Below, piece by piece: positions 1 to 12,200 of a stretch of 64,000 nucleotides of DNA. This stretch comes from Turritopsis dohrnii. Lineage: Eukaryota; Cnidaria; Hydrozoa; Anthoathecata; Oceaniidae. The stretch is taken from positions 1,550,001 through 1,614,000 of the forward strand of contig BQMF02000016.1 in assembly GCA_027922465.2 (NCBI GenBank), read 5' to 3'. The translations under genes and the position numbers were made by a program. The number at the start of each line of letters is the position of its first letter. The stretch's first letter is position 1. The notes beneath the pieces were generated by a model. It was not told the DNA's origin. It searched no databases and saw only the letters and a program-made list of their open reading frames with translations.

Positions 1-693
1 GAGTTCTCTTTCACTACTTCGTTTGTATAAGTTAGACTGGCTTGTATTGGCTCAGTGATGTTTCATTGACCTGCTGTTCATCCACACTATTTTATATGCT
101 GAATTTGTGATATCAACGTTGCATTGTATGACTTCTGCCGATTAAACGAAAGTCTGGGAACGAGTTTAAAACTGACCTAAACACTCCTACATTAGACGAA
201 GTTGTTTCCGTTCGTTATCTTGAAATTTGGTCGAATCTCTAAATTTAGTTCAATAATCGTGTTCTAGAAAAAGCGAGCTGCAGTCGCAGACCTGGTTTCC
301 ATTTAAGTGAAGCACCTGCTGAAGTTAGCTGGTTTCCATGAGTTTATGTGAACTGGCGAAAAACGTTTTTAAACTTTCTTTTAACGTTTCTTTAAACTTA
401 TGTTCTTTTGGTTTGTCCACCATTAAGACGTTAGTTTCCTGTTCGCCGGAATGTATTGAATGGATATCCAAGTTAATCTTCACGATCATTCCTTTTAATG
501 AAGCAACAGTCCTTGAGATAAAATAGGGGAAACAAAACACTATTAAACAATCATTTAAAGGGTTTTTTTTCATGAGTTTTTTTCATTGCGTTTTTTTTGA
601 ACGCTCCTTAAATGAAGCGATGAAAACCGTCTCCAAATGTTGTGTATTTTCAAACGAGCGAAGATAACGACACTTTAATATCTCAATAATACA

Positions 694-776
694 CAACCTC
701 GTCCCCAGGGCTTCTTGCCTTTTTCGATATGCTATCCGTATACCGAAAAAGGCCAGAAGCCCTGGGGACGAGATTG
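694..776. repeat. Hairpin MITE, CCTCGTCCCCAGGG family
   Basis: A near-perfect inverted repeat: the left arm starts CAACCTCGTCCCCAGGGCTT and the right arm ends with its complement, around a short AT-rich loop. Related copies lie at 1289-1368 and 57079-57146. Confidence 0.85.
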
Positions 777-1288
777 ATAAATACACGTAATACATCTTTT
801 GCAAATAACTCTTCGAAAATCTGCATAATTTTTTTGTATCTCGCCATGGAACAAACTTCTTTCTAAGCAACAAATCAATTTTTAGCGGTTGCACGTCACC
901 GAACAGAAATTCAGAGCGGTTTGGAATTTAAATTCGGTCCCTAAGACAGAATTGAAACTGGATCGGCCTGAAAGTTCAGTTCGGCGAACAACGTGTTATG
1001 CGATGTGTAGAGTTTATGAAGAAACCGAATGAAATTCACGGTCGGTCTGAAGATATACGTGTAACCTTTAAATGCCGCTTTAACTAAAATAAAAATACTA
1101 ATTCGTCGGTAAAAATTATTTGTCAGTAAAAAGTATTCGTCGGTAAAAAAATTTCGTCGATAAGATATATTCGTCACCAAGACAAAAATTCGCCCCTTTT
1201 TACTGATAAGGTATTTAGTTTTATGACTTTTAAGACAAATTTAAAGTAAATTTTCCAGGAGGTCAAAAGTTGCTTATAGAAAAAGTAC

Positions 1289-1368
1289 CAACCTCGCACC
1301 CAGCGTTCCTTGTTTTTTTTGGATAAACGGAGGTGCAGTTAAGGCTAGAAGCCCTGGGTAAGAGGTTG
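1289..1368. repeat. Hairpin MITE, CCTCGTCCCCAGGG family
   Basis: A diverged copy of the 694-776 hairpin. The CAACCTCG start and GAGGTTG end and the CCCAG/CTGGG cores are kept, with mismatches in the arms. Confidence 0.75.
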
Positions 1369-1559
1369 AAAAATACGATTGTGTATTGATCGATCGAGAA
1401 CGAAATTGGAAAAGATTGAATGAACCGATTGTTGGATTGAAATTATTTTCAAAAATGACTGGCAAAAAAAAAAGAAGCCTGGAATTCATTTTGTATCCAT
1501 AGTAATTTATAAAGAACCTGCCGAGAAGAATTTACAGTCAAGTGTGTGCGTTTAAACAT

Positions 1560-1683
1560 CCTAGTATAGGCAAATTTGATGAAAAAGCACTGCGACGGAG
1601 TGCCTTTCCATGAAAATATGCACTCTGTTTCAATAAAAATGCTCTTCATCGCAGTGACTTCTTGACCGTTTTGCCTGCTGGGG
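1560..1683. repeat. MITE, CACTGCG family, copy 1
   Basis: About 120 bp. It shows the family pattern: an outer GGCAAA end, CACTGCG followed by GAGTGC, a central TTTCAAT, then ATGCTCTTC, CGCAGTGA and a TTTTGCC end. Similar copies recur throughout the window. Confidence 0.8.
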
Positions 1684-2929
1684 ATGTTAAATTTTAGTTG
1701 ATTGGTTAGACGCCTGTCCAATGAGACAAATGGTACTCAATACCCTCTCACTGCGATGCAAGATGGGAAATTTGACCTGTAAGTTGAATATGATGTTTAA
1801 ATGAAGTGAACGTTCACTTTCAGAGTCAAGAAAACAACATGTTTAGCAAGTTAGACTCGAAAGCGTCTATGGAGGAGAGAGAGGGAAGGTAGATACTACA
1901 TGTAAGTAGGCATAACATAAAGTTAAAGAAAAATTTCAGTCAAGATTTGGTCCTGATCAATATGTTATTTTTGTCACTTCTCCTCATCAAAGATAGTTTT
2001 CTCATACCCATTTTCAGACATGAGCATAAAATATTCCTGCACGGCGCACGGAATGTTGTTATTATTTTGCCACTATTACTGGAACGCCCAACTTGTAAAA
2101 GGGTGTAGGAGGGTGACGCCACATCTGTCAACCGGATGGAACCGTGACAAGATTTTTATTGATTAGTGGTTATTTAATGTTTCCAGACTATAAGTATCTA
2201 CAATGGATGAAACATCTCATCTCCCCCTCTCCACAATAACTCAAGTTACAGAAGGTCAGCTTCAGTTAGTTTGTCTCTCAGTGAGTCGGTTCTCGGTAAA
2301 TTTCTCATGTCCTTACATGAGTTCCATCTTCAATACGCTCAAAATAATAATAATTTGTACACTCATAGTCATGGAATCTACTACAAAATAACAATCGTGG
2401 GAAGGGGCAGTGTTTATTCAGAAAAATAAGAAATTCCAGGAAAAATGTATTAGTTATCAATGCTATTTAAAGTCGTGAAAAACTGCTACGCTTCGGAATA
2501 TATATACATCTGTGGTCAAACCTACATAAGAATTGAAAAATATAAACATTGTGAAATGGAGTGCAAATGAGTTCTTTTAGCTTTCTCTCCTCCAATTCTT
2601 TTCACTGCAATCTTAGAAATCAACAAGTTTAATGTTGACTCCACTTATTTATGTGCAGACGTTTACCCTCAATCGTTGTGAACTTTCCTAGTGTGAATCA
2701 GCACTTAAGAAAAACTAAATTAGGAAGGTTTCGACAAAACTACCCCTGCGTGAATGGATGTCTAAATATAATAAATTAACAGAACATTGAAAAAGTGTTA
2801 TAAAAATGTGAAGAACAAATTAAATGTAAATTTACAACTTTTCAGAATTATTCAGAATTATTCCAAAAAGCGTGTTTCCATTGTTATTATTACTCTTTGT
2901 CGTTATCGTTTGGTGAAAAACGGGGAATT

Positions 2930-5900
2930 TCAGTGTTTCGGATTTTTCCATTGATAAGTATCGGAATAAATATAGCCGTGACGTTTCGTTAACTCATCGG
3001 CTTCTGAGGGTCCGCGGCTAAAAATAATATTATATCACTTCTCGTGAGTCATCTACAATTTACAGGAAGGCAACATTCAAAGCATATTGTATCATATAAC
3101 TACTTACGTTCCAAACTTATATTTCACTGGACTGTGATCACCTTGTTCGTATTCGTGAAGAACGGGCGTAAAAATGCGCCATGCTTCAGCCAGCTCATCA
3201 CTGTCAAAAGAAGAGAAAAAAAGTGAGGGCGTAAAAATACGCCATTTTCAGTTCCACATAATGTGAAAACTGCGCCCCCGGAACACTCAGAAGATATTTT
3301 ACCTCCTGACAAAGTTCAACTGACTTCCATAGAAGACATCAAGGAGAAGGCGATCATATGCGTCCGGCATGTGAACATTCTAAATAACAAGAACGATATG
3401 ACATCACAAAAAAACACGGTGGATTTCAACTCTACTAGAGCGAATGCGACAGCCCATCCAGCATTTCTCAGTACTTTCTTTCAGCAAGGGTGGTATTAAT
3501 GATCATTCACCCTTTAATCGACGTAGCCTCTTTTTAAATTTCATGGAAAGAATTTTTTCTGTGCTTCGCAGAAAAATTGACAAAAACTGACAGTGACGTC
3601 GTAAAAGTAAATAAATAAATTAAACGAGAACTTATTAACAAATATGACTCAGCAATTTCTCGATAATTCAAAACTTGAAGATAGGGATTGTTCGAATTAC
3701 CCAATAGTTGAATTATCGAGTATTATACAAAAAATTATGAAGGACCTACGGGTCGTCCCTGTGGGCATATTTGTTGAAAAATCTCTGCGAAGGAGTGCAT
3801 TTCTAAAGAAATATACACACTGCTTCAATAAAAGTGCACTTCGTCGCAGTGACTTTTTAATGATTTCGCCGACTGGGGTGTTACCGAGGCTTCGAGCCAT
3901 TGAGATTCGATTGCAAACAAAGCAAGTGTTCAAATACATCCCTATAAAATATACAAGGACATTGAGAAGAAGACTTACCTTGTATCTTTGTGAATATGTG
4001 AGATCGAGTTCAGTTTCAAGTGGATCAATAAACATACCAGGTTTCTTCGTCATCATTTTACAATATACAGCCTGCAATCAACAACATGAACTATACACTC
4101 GACAAACTAGGCTGCTTGTTCGTGGACAGGTTACAGGATAAATTCAAAAATAACCTCTTTCAATTTGCACTACAATAATGCTTGTCTCTATAGGTCAGCT
4201 TGGAATAGAACTAAGCCTATACTACTGTCTATACCAGTTTGGTCAGTTAGGAGAGATTTTAAAATAATGAGGTATGTAAGAAGGTTTTATAGTTTTCATC
4301 AGAAACTCTGTCTAGAGCCCTGGGCGCTTATAATATTTTTGAACTTTTAAGGTGACTTATACGGACGGGGCGCTTAATTGAGTCCTGAGCGCTTAATTGA
4401 GTCCTTTGGGTCATTTACGATACCCATTACATCAATAAGTCATGTGAAAGATCACGAAATGTAAAGTTAAAATAACGGATGGAAAAAAACACAAACAAAG
4501 AAATACCTCATTTGGTTGGACTCTTATGACAAGTTCGTTTCGCACAGTTTTGTTCTCAAATATATCGCCAGGAACATCCTTGAACTGGATGCGAATTTCA
4601 CCTTTCTTCTCGTTTAAGGCTGGGAAAAATAATCAATTAATCAATCAATCAATCAAACAATCAAATCAATAAAAAAAATTCTTTATTACCTTTACCACAT
4701 TTCAGAATAAATGGCACTCCTGCAAAACAAAGGAGACATTTTAATCAAAAAACAAAGAAGACATTATTGGATTCCACAAGAGGATTACAAATGTACGGAC
4801 CGTCCCATCGTTCGTTACAGATGTTCAAAGCCGCACAAGCAAATGTGGGAGTCTTAGAGCCTTTAGGTACTGTTTCATCATCTGTGTAGGAGTACTTTGC
4901 ATCACCCTCCATATCTGGGTTTCCAATATATTGTCCTAATACAATGTTTTCCATCTCAAGGGGTTTAATGCATTTTAAAACTTTTACCTAAAAAACAAGA
5001 AAAGGAGGAATTGAACACTGAGTAACTTGTCGAAAGTGAGAACAAAGAATGGTGTATTTCATGATAGCATACTGATGTTTTTATTGACGCTCCAAACCAA
5101 GTGAAGTTTATGGTGAAAAGTCATTCATGCTACTGTTTGGTATTTAGATATACACAAGACACAATTATGTTTCTTATATATTTCCAGAAGCTCACAATTC
5201 AAACCTTCTCATTTCTGATATCGTCTGCATCAGTAGAGGCTGGCTTTTCCATAGCGGTCAAACAAAGCACTTGTGCGATATGGTTCTGCATAATATCTCT
5301 AGAGAAAGGACAACAGTGGAGACCAAGCCAATAGGAAAAATTTATTGAAAAATCTCTGTGATTGAGTGCATTTCTTTAGAAGTACAAACACTACTTCAAT
5401 GAAAATGCTCTTCGATGCAGTGATTTTTTGACGGTTTTGCCTACTGGGATAAACTACAAAATTATAGTGTAAAGTATGAAAGGGACATCACTTGAAGCAG
5501 CATTACACACTAGTATCTTATTCAAGAATGCATCAACATTTAAATACCTTATCACACCAAACTCATCATAATATCCACCACGACCGTATGTACCAATATC
5601 TTCTTTGAATGTAATCAACACACACTGGATGTTATCACGGTTCCAAATTGGGGAAAATATCCGGTTAGCAAACCTGAATTAAAATTGGAGTAGGTCCAAT
5701 AATTTAAAAACATTGCGTCCGTGAAATTGAAAATTCATAAACAAGCCTCCTTTTTCATACCTAAGTACCATCAAATTTTGAACCATTTCCTTTCCAAGGT
5801 AATGATCAATACGATAGAGTTGATTCTCCTGGAACAATTTGGACATATGCGCAGATAAAACAGCAGATGTTTCAGAATCTCTTCCAAAAGGCTTCTCCAC

Positions 5901-8314
5901 AACTATACGATTCCAGCCGCTAGAAAACAAGATTATTACACAAATATCAAAAAGTGGCATGTGAAAGAATTATGCAGCTCAACTATCATAAAATGTTTTT
6001 AACCCTACTTAAATTCAAAAGATAAGTATTTTCATTAACCCACAGTATCAAATCAACTAAAATCTTTCCACCTGTCAAATCCACTTTTACCCTCCAGACA
6101 AAAAAAACCCAAAACATGGATAAATGTTGGTTGCATAGTTGATGTAAAATGGCCCAAATTGACAGTCAAAAATAACCTAAACTCTATAATACACTATACT
6201 CTAATAACCTATATACTTTTCAATGCCAAAACACAAACAGTGTAGGTCATTTTTCTGTGAAAATGCAAACGTTTACCTGTCTCTAAGCAGAATACTACTC
6301 ACCTTTGGCTTTCACAGTGATCCTTGATCATTTGTGTAACAGGAATGAAGACAGAAGGTGGAAGGGCAAGGTAGAATATCCGATCAGCATTTGAAGTTTT
6401 CTCATATTTTTTTATTTCTTCGTGAAGCTTCTGGAAAGCAGCAGGATCTTCATAGGATCCTGATACATAGTAGTTAATGCTGAAGAACTTCTCGAGTTTA
6501 TCTTTCTCATCATCACGAACCTAACGCATCAGAAAAAGGAAAAGTAATCCAAAATTTGATTTACTCAGTTCACAAGATTCATTCTTGTCAACTTCCTAAC
6601 ATTGAATTTTTTCAATTTCTTTGCTATTCCCCTGCAAAATACAGGTATTAACCGATTATTATGATTTATGCTTGTACCACTTTCTGGTTTATTGGAACTG
6701 AAATTCACAATAATATTACGAAGCTGCCTTTAAAAATGTGTAGGTCGTCTTCAGTTGTGAGAAGAAGAAACCTTGCTTTAAAATAGGCTTTGTAGCACAT
6801 ACAATGAAACCTGTAACTTTTGAATTGAAACTCACTCATTAGCATTAGGAGAACCAAAATAGCTTGAGTGTCATTCTCCTGTCTAGGCATCTAGTTCAAA
6901 AGATGACATTATAAGGGACTTTAAAAAAACCAAAACTACCTTATAAACATGTTAAAAACTATGAAAAGTGCTATTAGAATTAGCAAAACCGGTCCCCCGA
7001 CATCATCAACCAATAAACATCATCAACTTAATAAAATATTTGTTTCAAAATCATTTCATTCAACCAACCATTAGAAAATTCAAAACTTTTCGATACATTT
7101 CGTGACTGAGGATGACTATTTTGATTTTATTCATGAGTTAATTCCAAAAAAACTTGTAGGCTCTATTTGAGCATCACTGATCAAGTATTATTAGTATTCT
7201 AGACAAAAACTTTAATATTTTTTATTTCAAAAGTTAGCAGACCCATATTTTTTGACACCCCATTGCCAATACTGTAGACACCAGAAAATGTCAGTTATCC
7301 CTGATGTTTAAGATATTAGCTCCTTAACATCATGTTTCATTGGGGTTGGAGTTCAATAGTCCAGTGTTGGTGACATCACATTTGACCACTAGGGGACCCC
7401 TAGTGGTCAAATGTGATGTCACCAACACTATTTCACTAATAGTAAAAAAAAACAACAAACAAAACGTTATTTGCAGCTTCATAGTCTAACGCCACGTGAG
7501 AGATTTTCATGATTTTAAAAATAGCTGACATGCAATAAGAGATGGCATACCTTCATGTACGGCTCACACTTTTTCCGAATATCATCCATAGTAAGTTTAG
7601 AGCGGGCGTAACCAAAAATGTTGACACTAGCTGGCAACCAATCATGCTTGTATAATTCCCTGGAAATGAATATCCATATAAGTGAATAATTAGATGAATA
7701 TAATGATAAAGGCCTGTACACAAAACCGTGTAAAACCAAAACTTTTCATGTTGTTACTTAAGAGCTAACAGGAATTTTCATCATTTTTGGAGAATAAATT
7801 ATTAGAGTAAAGCAATCAATATAGTAATGAATAACTATAAAATCTAGTGACAATAATGAAATTTTAATGATACTACAAAACTTTGCAAGTAAGCCAAAGA
7901 AACACAAAGAATTACCAAAACGTAGGGTAAATCTTTTTCTTTGCTAAATCTCCCTAAAAAAACAAACAAGCAGTAAATACAAATAACCTCGAGGAATGTC
8001 GTCAGTGTTTTGTTAGACAGTCCTTGTAAGCTTGTTAGTCAACAAATCATTGTCAATGATGGAGACAGTCTTTATAAGCTTGTTAGTCAACAAGTCATTG
8101 TCAATGATGGGTCCTTCATTGTGATGACTGGCAATTCCAAAATAATTTCTAGACAATGAGGATGCACGAAGGAAAAGCACAGATTTTTGAAATTTTTTAG
8201 ATGTGGATATATACTTACTGAAGCTCCAAGCAAAACGACACTTTTTGTATTTTTCTTTGCTTTTAAGTAGTTTTTCAAGTCGTCAAGCGTGTCAACAACA
8301 GGTTCGTTAGTCAT
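2930..8314 (-). CDS. G6PD: Glucose-6-phosphate 1-dehydrogenase, complete spliced gene
   Basis: Cytosolic enzyme oxidising glucose 6-phosphate to 6-phosphogluconolactone with NADP+, the first step of the oxidative pentose phosphate pathway. Coding exons in transcript order: 8314-8219, 7953-7916, 7659-7551, 6520-6303, 5919-5761, 5673-5548, 5298-5205, 4987-4801, 4719-4690, 4619-4507, 4071-3979, 3379-3303, 3200-3108, 3017-2930. They join in frame to 1521 nt (506 aa plus TGA), close to the usual length of about 515. The NADP site GASGDLAKKK is split by the first intron. Also visible are EKPFGRD, the catalytic RIDHYLGKE segment, RDVMQ-like [22 protein letters not shown] for the structural NADP region, and a C-terminal RGPSEADEL. 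One donor (G|GTCCGT, end of the 4801-4987 exon) is weak. Introns contain MITEs and a perfect palindrome. Another first coding exon lies at 8398-8490. Confidence 0.96.
3757..3878. repeat. MITE, CACTGCG family, copy 2
   Basis: Inside a G6PD intron. Outer ends read CCCTGTGGGCA and CCGACTGGGG; inner arms carry CTCTGCGAAGGAGTGCATTT and CGTCGCAGTGA. Confidence 0.85.
5326..5449. repeat. MITE, CACTGCG family, copy 3
   Basis: Inside a G6PD intron, starting about 27 bp from the acceptor of the exon at 5205-5298. The inner arms are diverged (CTCTGTGATTGAGTGC) but the right end TTTTGCCTACTGGG is kept. Confidence 0.8.
7363..7429. repeat. Perfect 67-bp palindrome in a G6PD intron
   Basis: The 33-base arms are exactly complementary around a single central A at 7396. 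The left arm begins AGTGTTGGTGACATCACATT and its exact complement ends at 7429. No other copy was noticed in the window. Confidence 0.97.
8016..8111. repeat. 48-bp tandem duplication beside a G6PD first exon
   Basis: Two units starting GACAGTC at 8016 and 8064 share GTTAGTCAACAA and CATTGTCAATGATGG with a few substitutions. They lie in the intron just downstream, in transcript sense, of the 8219-8314 exon. Confidence 0.9.
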
Positions 8315-8397
8315 AGTCTCAAGTTAATTCTTATTAGTAATGTCTATCGATAAATAAAAAGAAAATAATAATTCAACAATTGCTGTAATGTACGTAC

Positions 8398-8490
8398 TGA
8401 TGCACCGAGTAAAACAACGGATTTGGTTTTCTTCTTATGACTTAGGTAAGTTTTGAGATCAGGTTGTGAATCCACCGTAGGAAAAGGCAT
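8398..8490 (-). CDS. G6PD: Alternative first coding exon of G6PD
   Basis: An ATG at 8490-8488 opens 31 codons ending in [11 protein letters not shown], followed by a GTACGT donor in phase 0. The exon at 8219-8314 opens with its own ATG and ends in [11 protein letters not shown] with a GTAAGT donor, also in phase 0. Both share an LKxYL-x-x-KK pattern but differ at the extreme N-terminus (MPFPTVDSQ versus MTNEPVVDT). Either can splice to the GDLAKKK exon at 7916-7953, giving 505 or 506 aa. This is a tandem exon duplication. They are probably alternative first exons from two promoters, because each has a start codon and neither shows a convincing splice acceptor. One could also be a decaying copy, though neither has a stop or frameshift. 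Confidence 0.85.
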
Positions 8491-9228
8491 CTGTGCATGT
8501 GTAAAATTTTAAACGGTTTTATTTTGCTATTTCTTTTAATTTTGATTAATTTCTTTATATCTATGCATAGATAATTATTAAGCAACCAATTGCGTACAAT
8601 TGGTTAAGTGCATATGAAGCTAACAAAATGCTTTGAAAGCACTTACATAATAAAACACGCTCTTTGCTTTCTGAGCAAAAGGTGAACACAGAACATTACC
8701 ACAAGTTAAGTTACTGGACTTGTGTATTGGACATCAATTAAAAATTGCTTAAATACATAATACATAAACAATATAACCTGTAATAATTTGCAAAATATAA
8801 ATGTCTTTAAAAATGAGATAAAAGTAGTACAATGAATGTTAAAACATTATAGTAAGTGTTTACAATACTGAAGTAGAAGCTAACCTGGCACAAATCACAT
8901 GATTTTGATGCTAAGGCAGATAACACCATGATAGTTTGATATAATGATAATAATATATAAAAACTAAGGACAATATAACATAAGGGAATATTCCTTAGAA
9001 CAAAGAACCAATTCCCACATTTCTATGTTTCAATAGTTTTGTCCCGTGCAGAGAGAGAATGGTTCAGGCTATGCCTCATTCTTTTGGATGACTATAAGCC
9101 TTTAATCAAGAAGCTTAGCTGGTTTGAAATCAGTAGACTTGTGACTGCAGTGTACAGAGTTTGTTTTGAAAAGTTGTTATGAGTATCAAAACCTTACAAA
9201 GTTGCTAAAGATGTCAGTCCTTTTCAAC
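8491..9228. other. Spacer between CYB561D2-like gene and G6PD
   Basis: No exon seen. Both neighbours run leftwards, so this stretch must hold the 3' UTR of the b561 gene and the 5' leader and promoter of G6PD. I see no TATA box or other element I would defend. Confidence 0.5.
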
Positions 9229-12200
9229 TCAAACTTTCTTTTTAAAAATGTATGCATTTGAAACTTGATTTACAACTACAGAAGCCAACATCGTCACAAG
9301 TGCTATTAATAAGTACCAAACTTTATCACCTACATTTTTCTGAATGAAATTGGAGTACAGACTCAAATATATGGAAAGACATCCGATGAAAAACAGCACA
9401 GTACCGAACAGCGCATGCATTCGTTTACGAATAGCCAGTGAAGTGCCCATAGGATTTAGAAATTTCAAGTTCTGGTAAATCAAAGAAAAACCAGCCAGAC
9501 CTTGAAATGTTGCCATTGAAACAGCAACTAGCCCAATTTTACCATGCCACGAGGTAAAATGAGGTTTATGGTTTCGTATTTTATTGACATAAATTGCAGA
9601 AAACCCTAGCAAGATACACACAACAGCAACACATTGCAGGATCCAGTGGTACTTTGCCTTTGTCTTTCTATCTGCTGATTGAAGAAGGGAACTGTGTGGG
9701 GAAAACAGGCAAATGGCTTCGAACATGAAAAAACCAAACTAAACACAAAACAAAATTAAAATTGCAGTTAAGTACATCAAACTAATTTATGATTTGTCAT
9801 TACGACATAGATTATTTACTAGTAATACTATGCAAATCTTTAAGAAAAAAAGCCGTGTACGACCTAGTGTTTGAGCAAACTATTATGACTTTAGGTAATT
9901 AGTAGAATGTTGCTATAAAGTTTCAAAATAACATGAAGCACTTACACCAAGAACCATGAAAAATGGATGCCAAGAAAACAGAGCTGAAACAGAAATAAAT
10001 AAATAAATAGATAAAAATCAATAAAGCATGTTAATGTTAAAAAAGCATGGCTTGCTTGATGTGAAAGTGTTGAAACAATGCATAAAAACGGAACCACAGA
10101 ACAGTTACATATCCCAACTGGATCATCTTCACTTTGCCACATAACCTGTTCTATTTTTCAATTTTGAAATCAGTCACCCAAAAATAATTTTTAGAGTGAT
10201 CTTAGTGACATTTATTGGATTGGATGAAGTTTTTACAACAACATGAGTAAAGTGCACTATTGGAAAAGGTTCTTTTCTTGCCATGAAGTCAATGTCCATC
10301 AGAATTTCCCACACACACAAGTTTGCTAAATTGAGTATTACTGGGAGAACAACACAAAATTTAGATTGGGGTGAGGTGGGGTATATAATATAGGATTTTT
10401 TACTTGTGCTCATTATGCTTGGTTTCCAACAGTGCCTATCAAGAATATTACAGTGATTTCACCCTGAAATTCTCCAGCATGATTCTATGGGGGTTTTACA
10501 TGTATCCGAAGTGAAAGTCAAACCGGCGTGAAATTTGACGCCGGTGTGAATTTCTTTTATGTTACATATATGAGTTTCACTTCACTTCACTTCAGGTATA
10601 TTTCACTTCACTTTCACTTCGGGTCAAAAGTTTATTTTGCAACTTGCAGTATAAGAGATTTGTCTGAATTCATATATTTCTACTTTTCAAGAAAATGAAA
10701 AAAAAAAGAAAGAAGAAAAAAATGGACTAGCGTAAACACTTTGGTCTTATGTGGCTATTTTAACCATGATATTACAACTTCAACAAGTCCAGCATCAAAA
10801 TCATTTGTCATCATTTGTCAGCATCTTTGTTTGTACAAGAACAATTTTTTGCATTAACTCTTTTTCTAGCACTACTGTGAATTCAGTGTGATTATCAATA
10901 TTGGTGGAAACCAAACTTCTACTTTACATGTATTTTTGAATGTAAAAAAAAATGTAGCAGTATAATATTTTGGATGAAAACAAGGAACTAGCTTATGTTT
11001 TAAAGCATCATTCCTTATGCAGCCAAGAGGGTGAACGGTTAATTGTTAAGTAAGTTGAAAGTTTTTGTTGACAATCGATTCGTTTTATTCTCATCCATTA
11101 TTTCATCAACAAAATGCGTAACAATAGGGATAAACTTTTAAAATTGTTCACACCTTTAAACAATTTCTTAAAACTAATGATCCATCTTTAAAATCTTCTC
11201 TTCACTTCCAATATCAATAACATTAAAAATATCTGGAAAGGGGTGAAAGAAATAATATCTGTTAGCTCCTCCTCTAATCCTAATTCTTCTTCGATATTTG
11301 TTAATAGTGATATTACCTCTGACCCTTCCACAGTAGCCAATGAATTCAATGTTTACTTCTCCTCTGTTGCTGATAGTTAAAGGGCTTCTAAACCCTATAC
11401 CTCAAAACACTTTTCTCAATACTTAAAACACCCTAACCGTTTCAAGGAATCCTTTAATATATCTCCAGTAACGGCTGACAAGGTTTTGAAGCTAATTTCT
11501 TCATTATCTGGTAACAAAGCATATGGTCCTTAGTATTGAAAACAACATTCTCAAACTTCTCAAATTCCTGGCCGCTGCATAAAATCTTTAATCTTTCCTT
11601 CACTACTGGTGCTTTTCCTACTCTTTTAAAGCCTCTGCAGTTACTCCTGTAAGACTTTTACAAGGACCACTTCGTGATACACCAAAATATAGGTAAAGGA
11701 TTCCTCTATTCAGAAATAAAAATAACTATCTTTCATAATATTATTCAATCGAAAGAATTTTTTTGTGAAACATCGGTACATTTTTTTGACTCACCCGGTA
11801 GAATAGATCCAAACAAAGCTACCGTAAAGTGACTTCGATCAGCGGGGTGACTTCGATCAGTAAAAATAAATTGTTTAAACTCTGAAATTATAGTGCGTTT
11901 TTCACCTTTTTGTAAGATTTTCATTTAGATTCTTATTGTAAAATGTCATCAGAATCGTCTTCAAGCGAAACAATCAATTTCTTCCGAAATTAACGACGAA
12001 AAACATCAAAATTTTCACCACCCACATTGGTCATCGCTCTACGTCGTATTCAAGAGTTTAGCCTGGACATTTTTGGTACATATGTGAAGTATAGAGGCTG
12101 AATGTAAAGAAAATTATAATATGTCTGAAAGAAATTCTGTTCTTCACCGCTATATTCTGTTTTTCTTTTCCTTATTCCTTTATCGATAATATCGTGTTTA

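Larger units (their letters stand above)
1..2929. other. Flank downstream of G6PD, no supported gene
   Basis: No open frame here shows family motifs, a splice-compatible exon or a plausible start context. The stretch holds two hairpin repeats (694-776, 1289-1368) and one MITE (1560-1683). The part next to 2930 must include the G6PD 3' UTR, which reads leftwards. Confidence 0.6.

Noticed and set aside
325..894. Short open frames left of G6PD on both strands
   Set aside because: No motif, no splice logic, and the second overlaps a hairpin repeat.
3124..3312. 62-codon minus frame across two G6PD exons
   Set aside because: It covers the G6PD exon at 3108-3200 in a shifted frame.
9942..10413. 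Minus-strand frames of 66 and 79 codons in the b561 intron
   Set aside because: The first only overlaps the true 38-bp exon at 9946-9983; the second has no family signal or splice sites.
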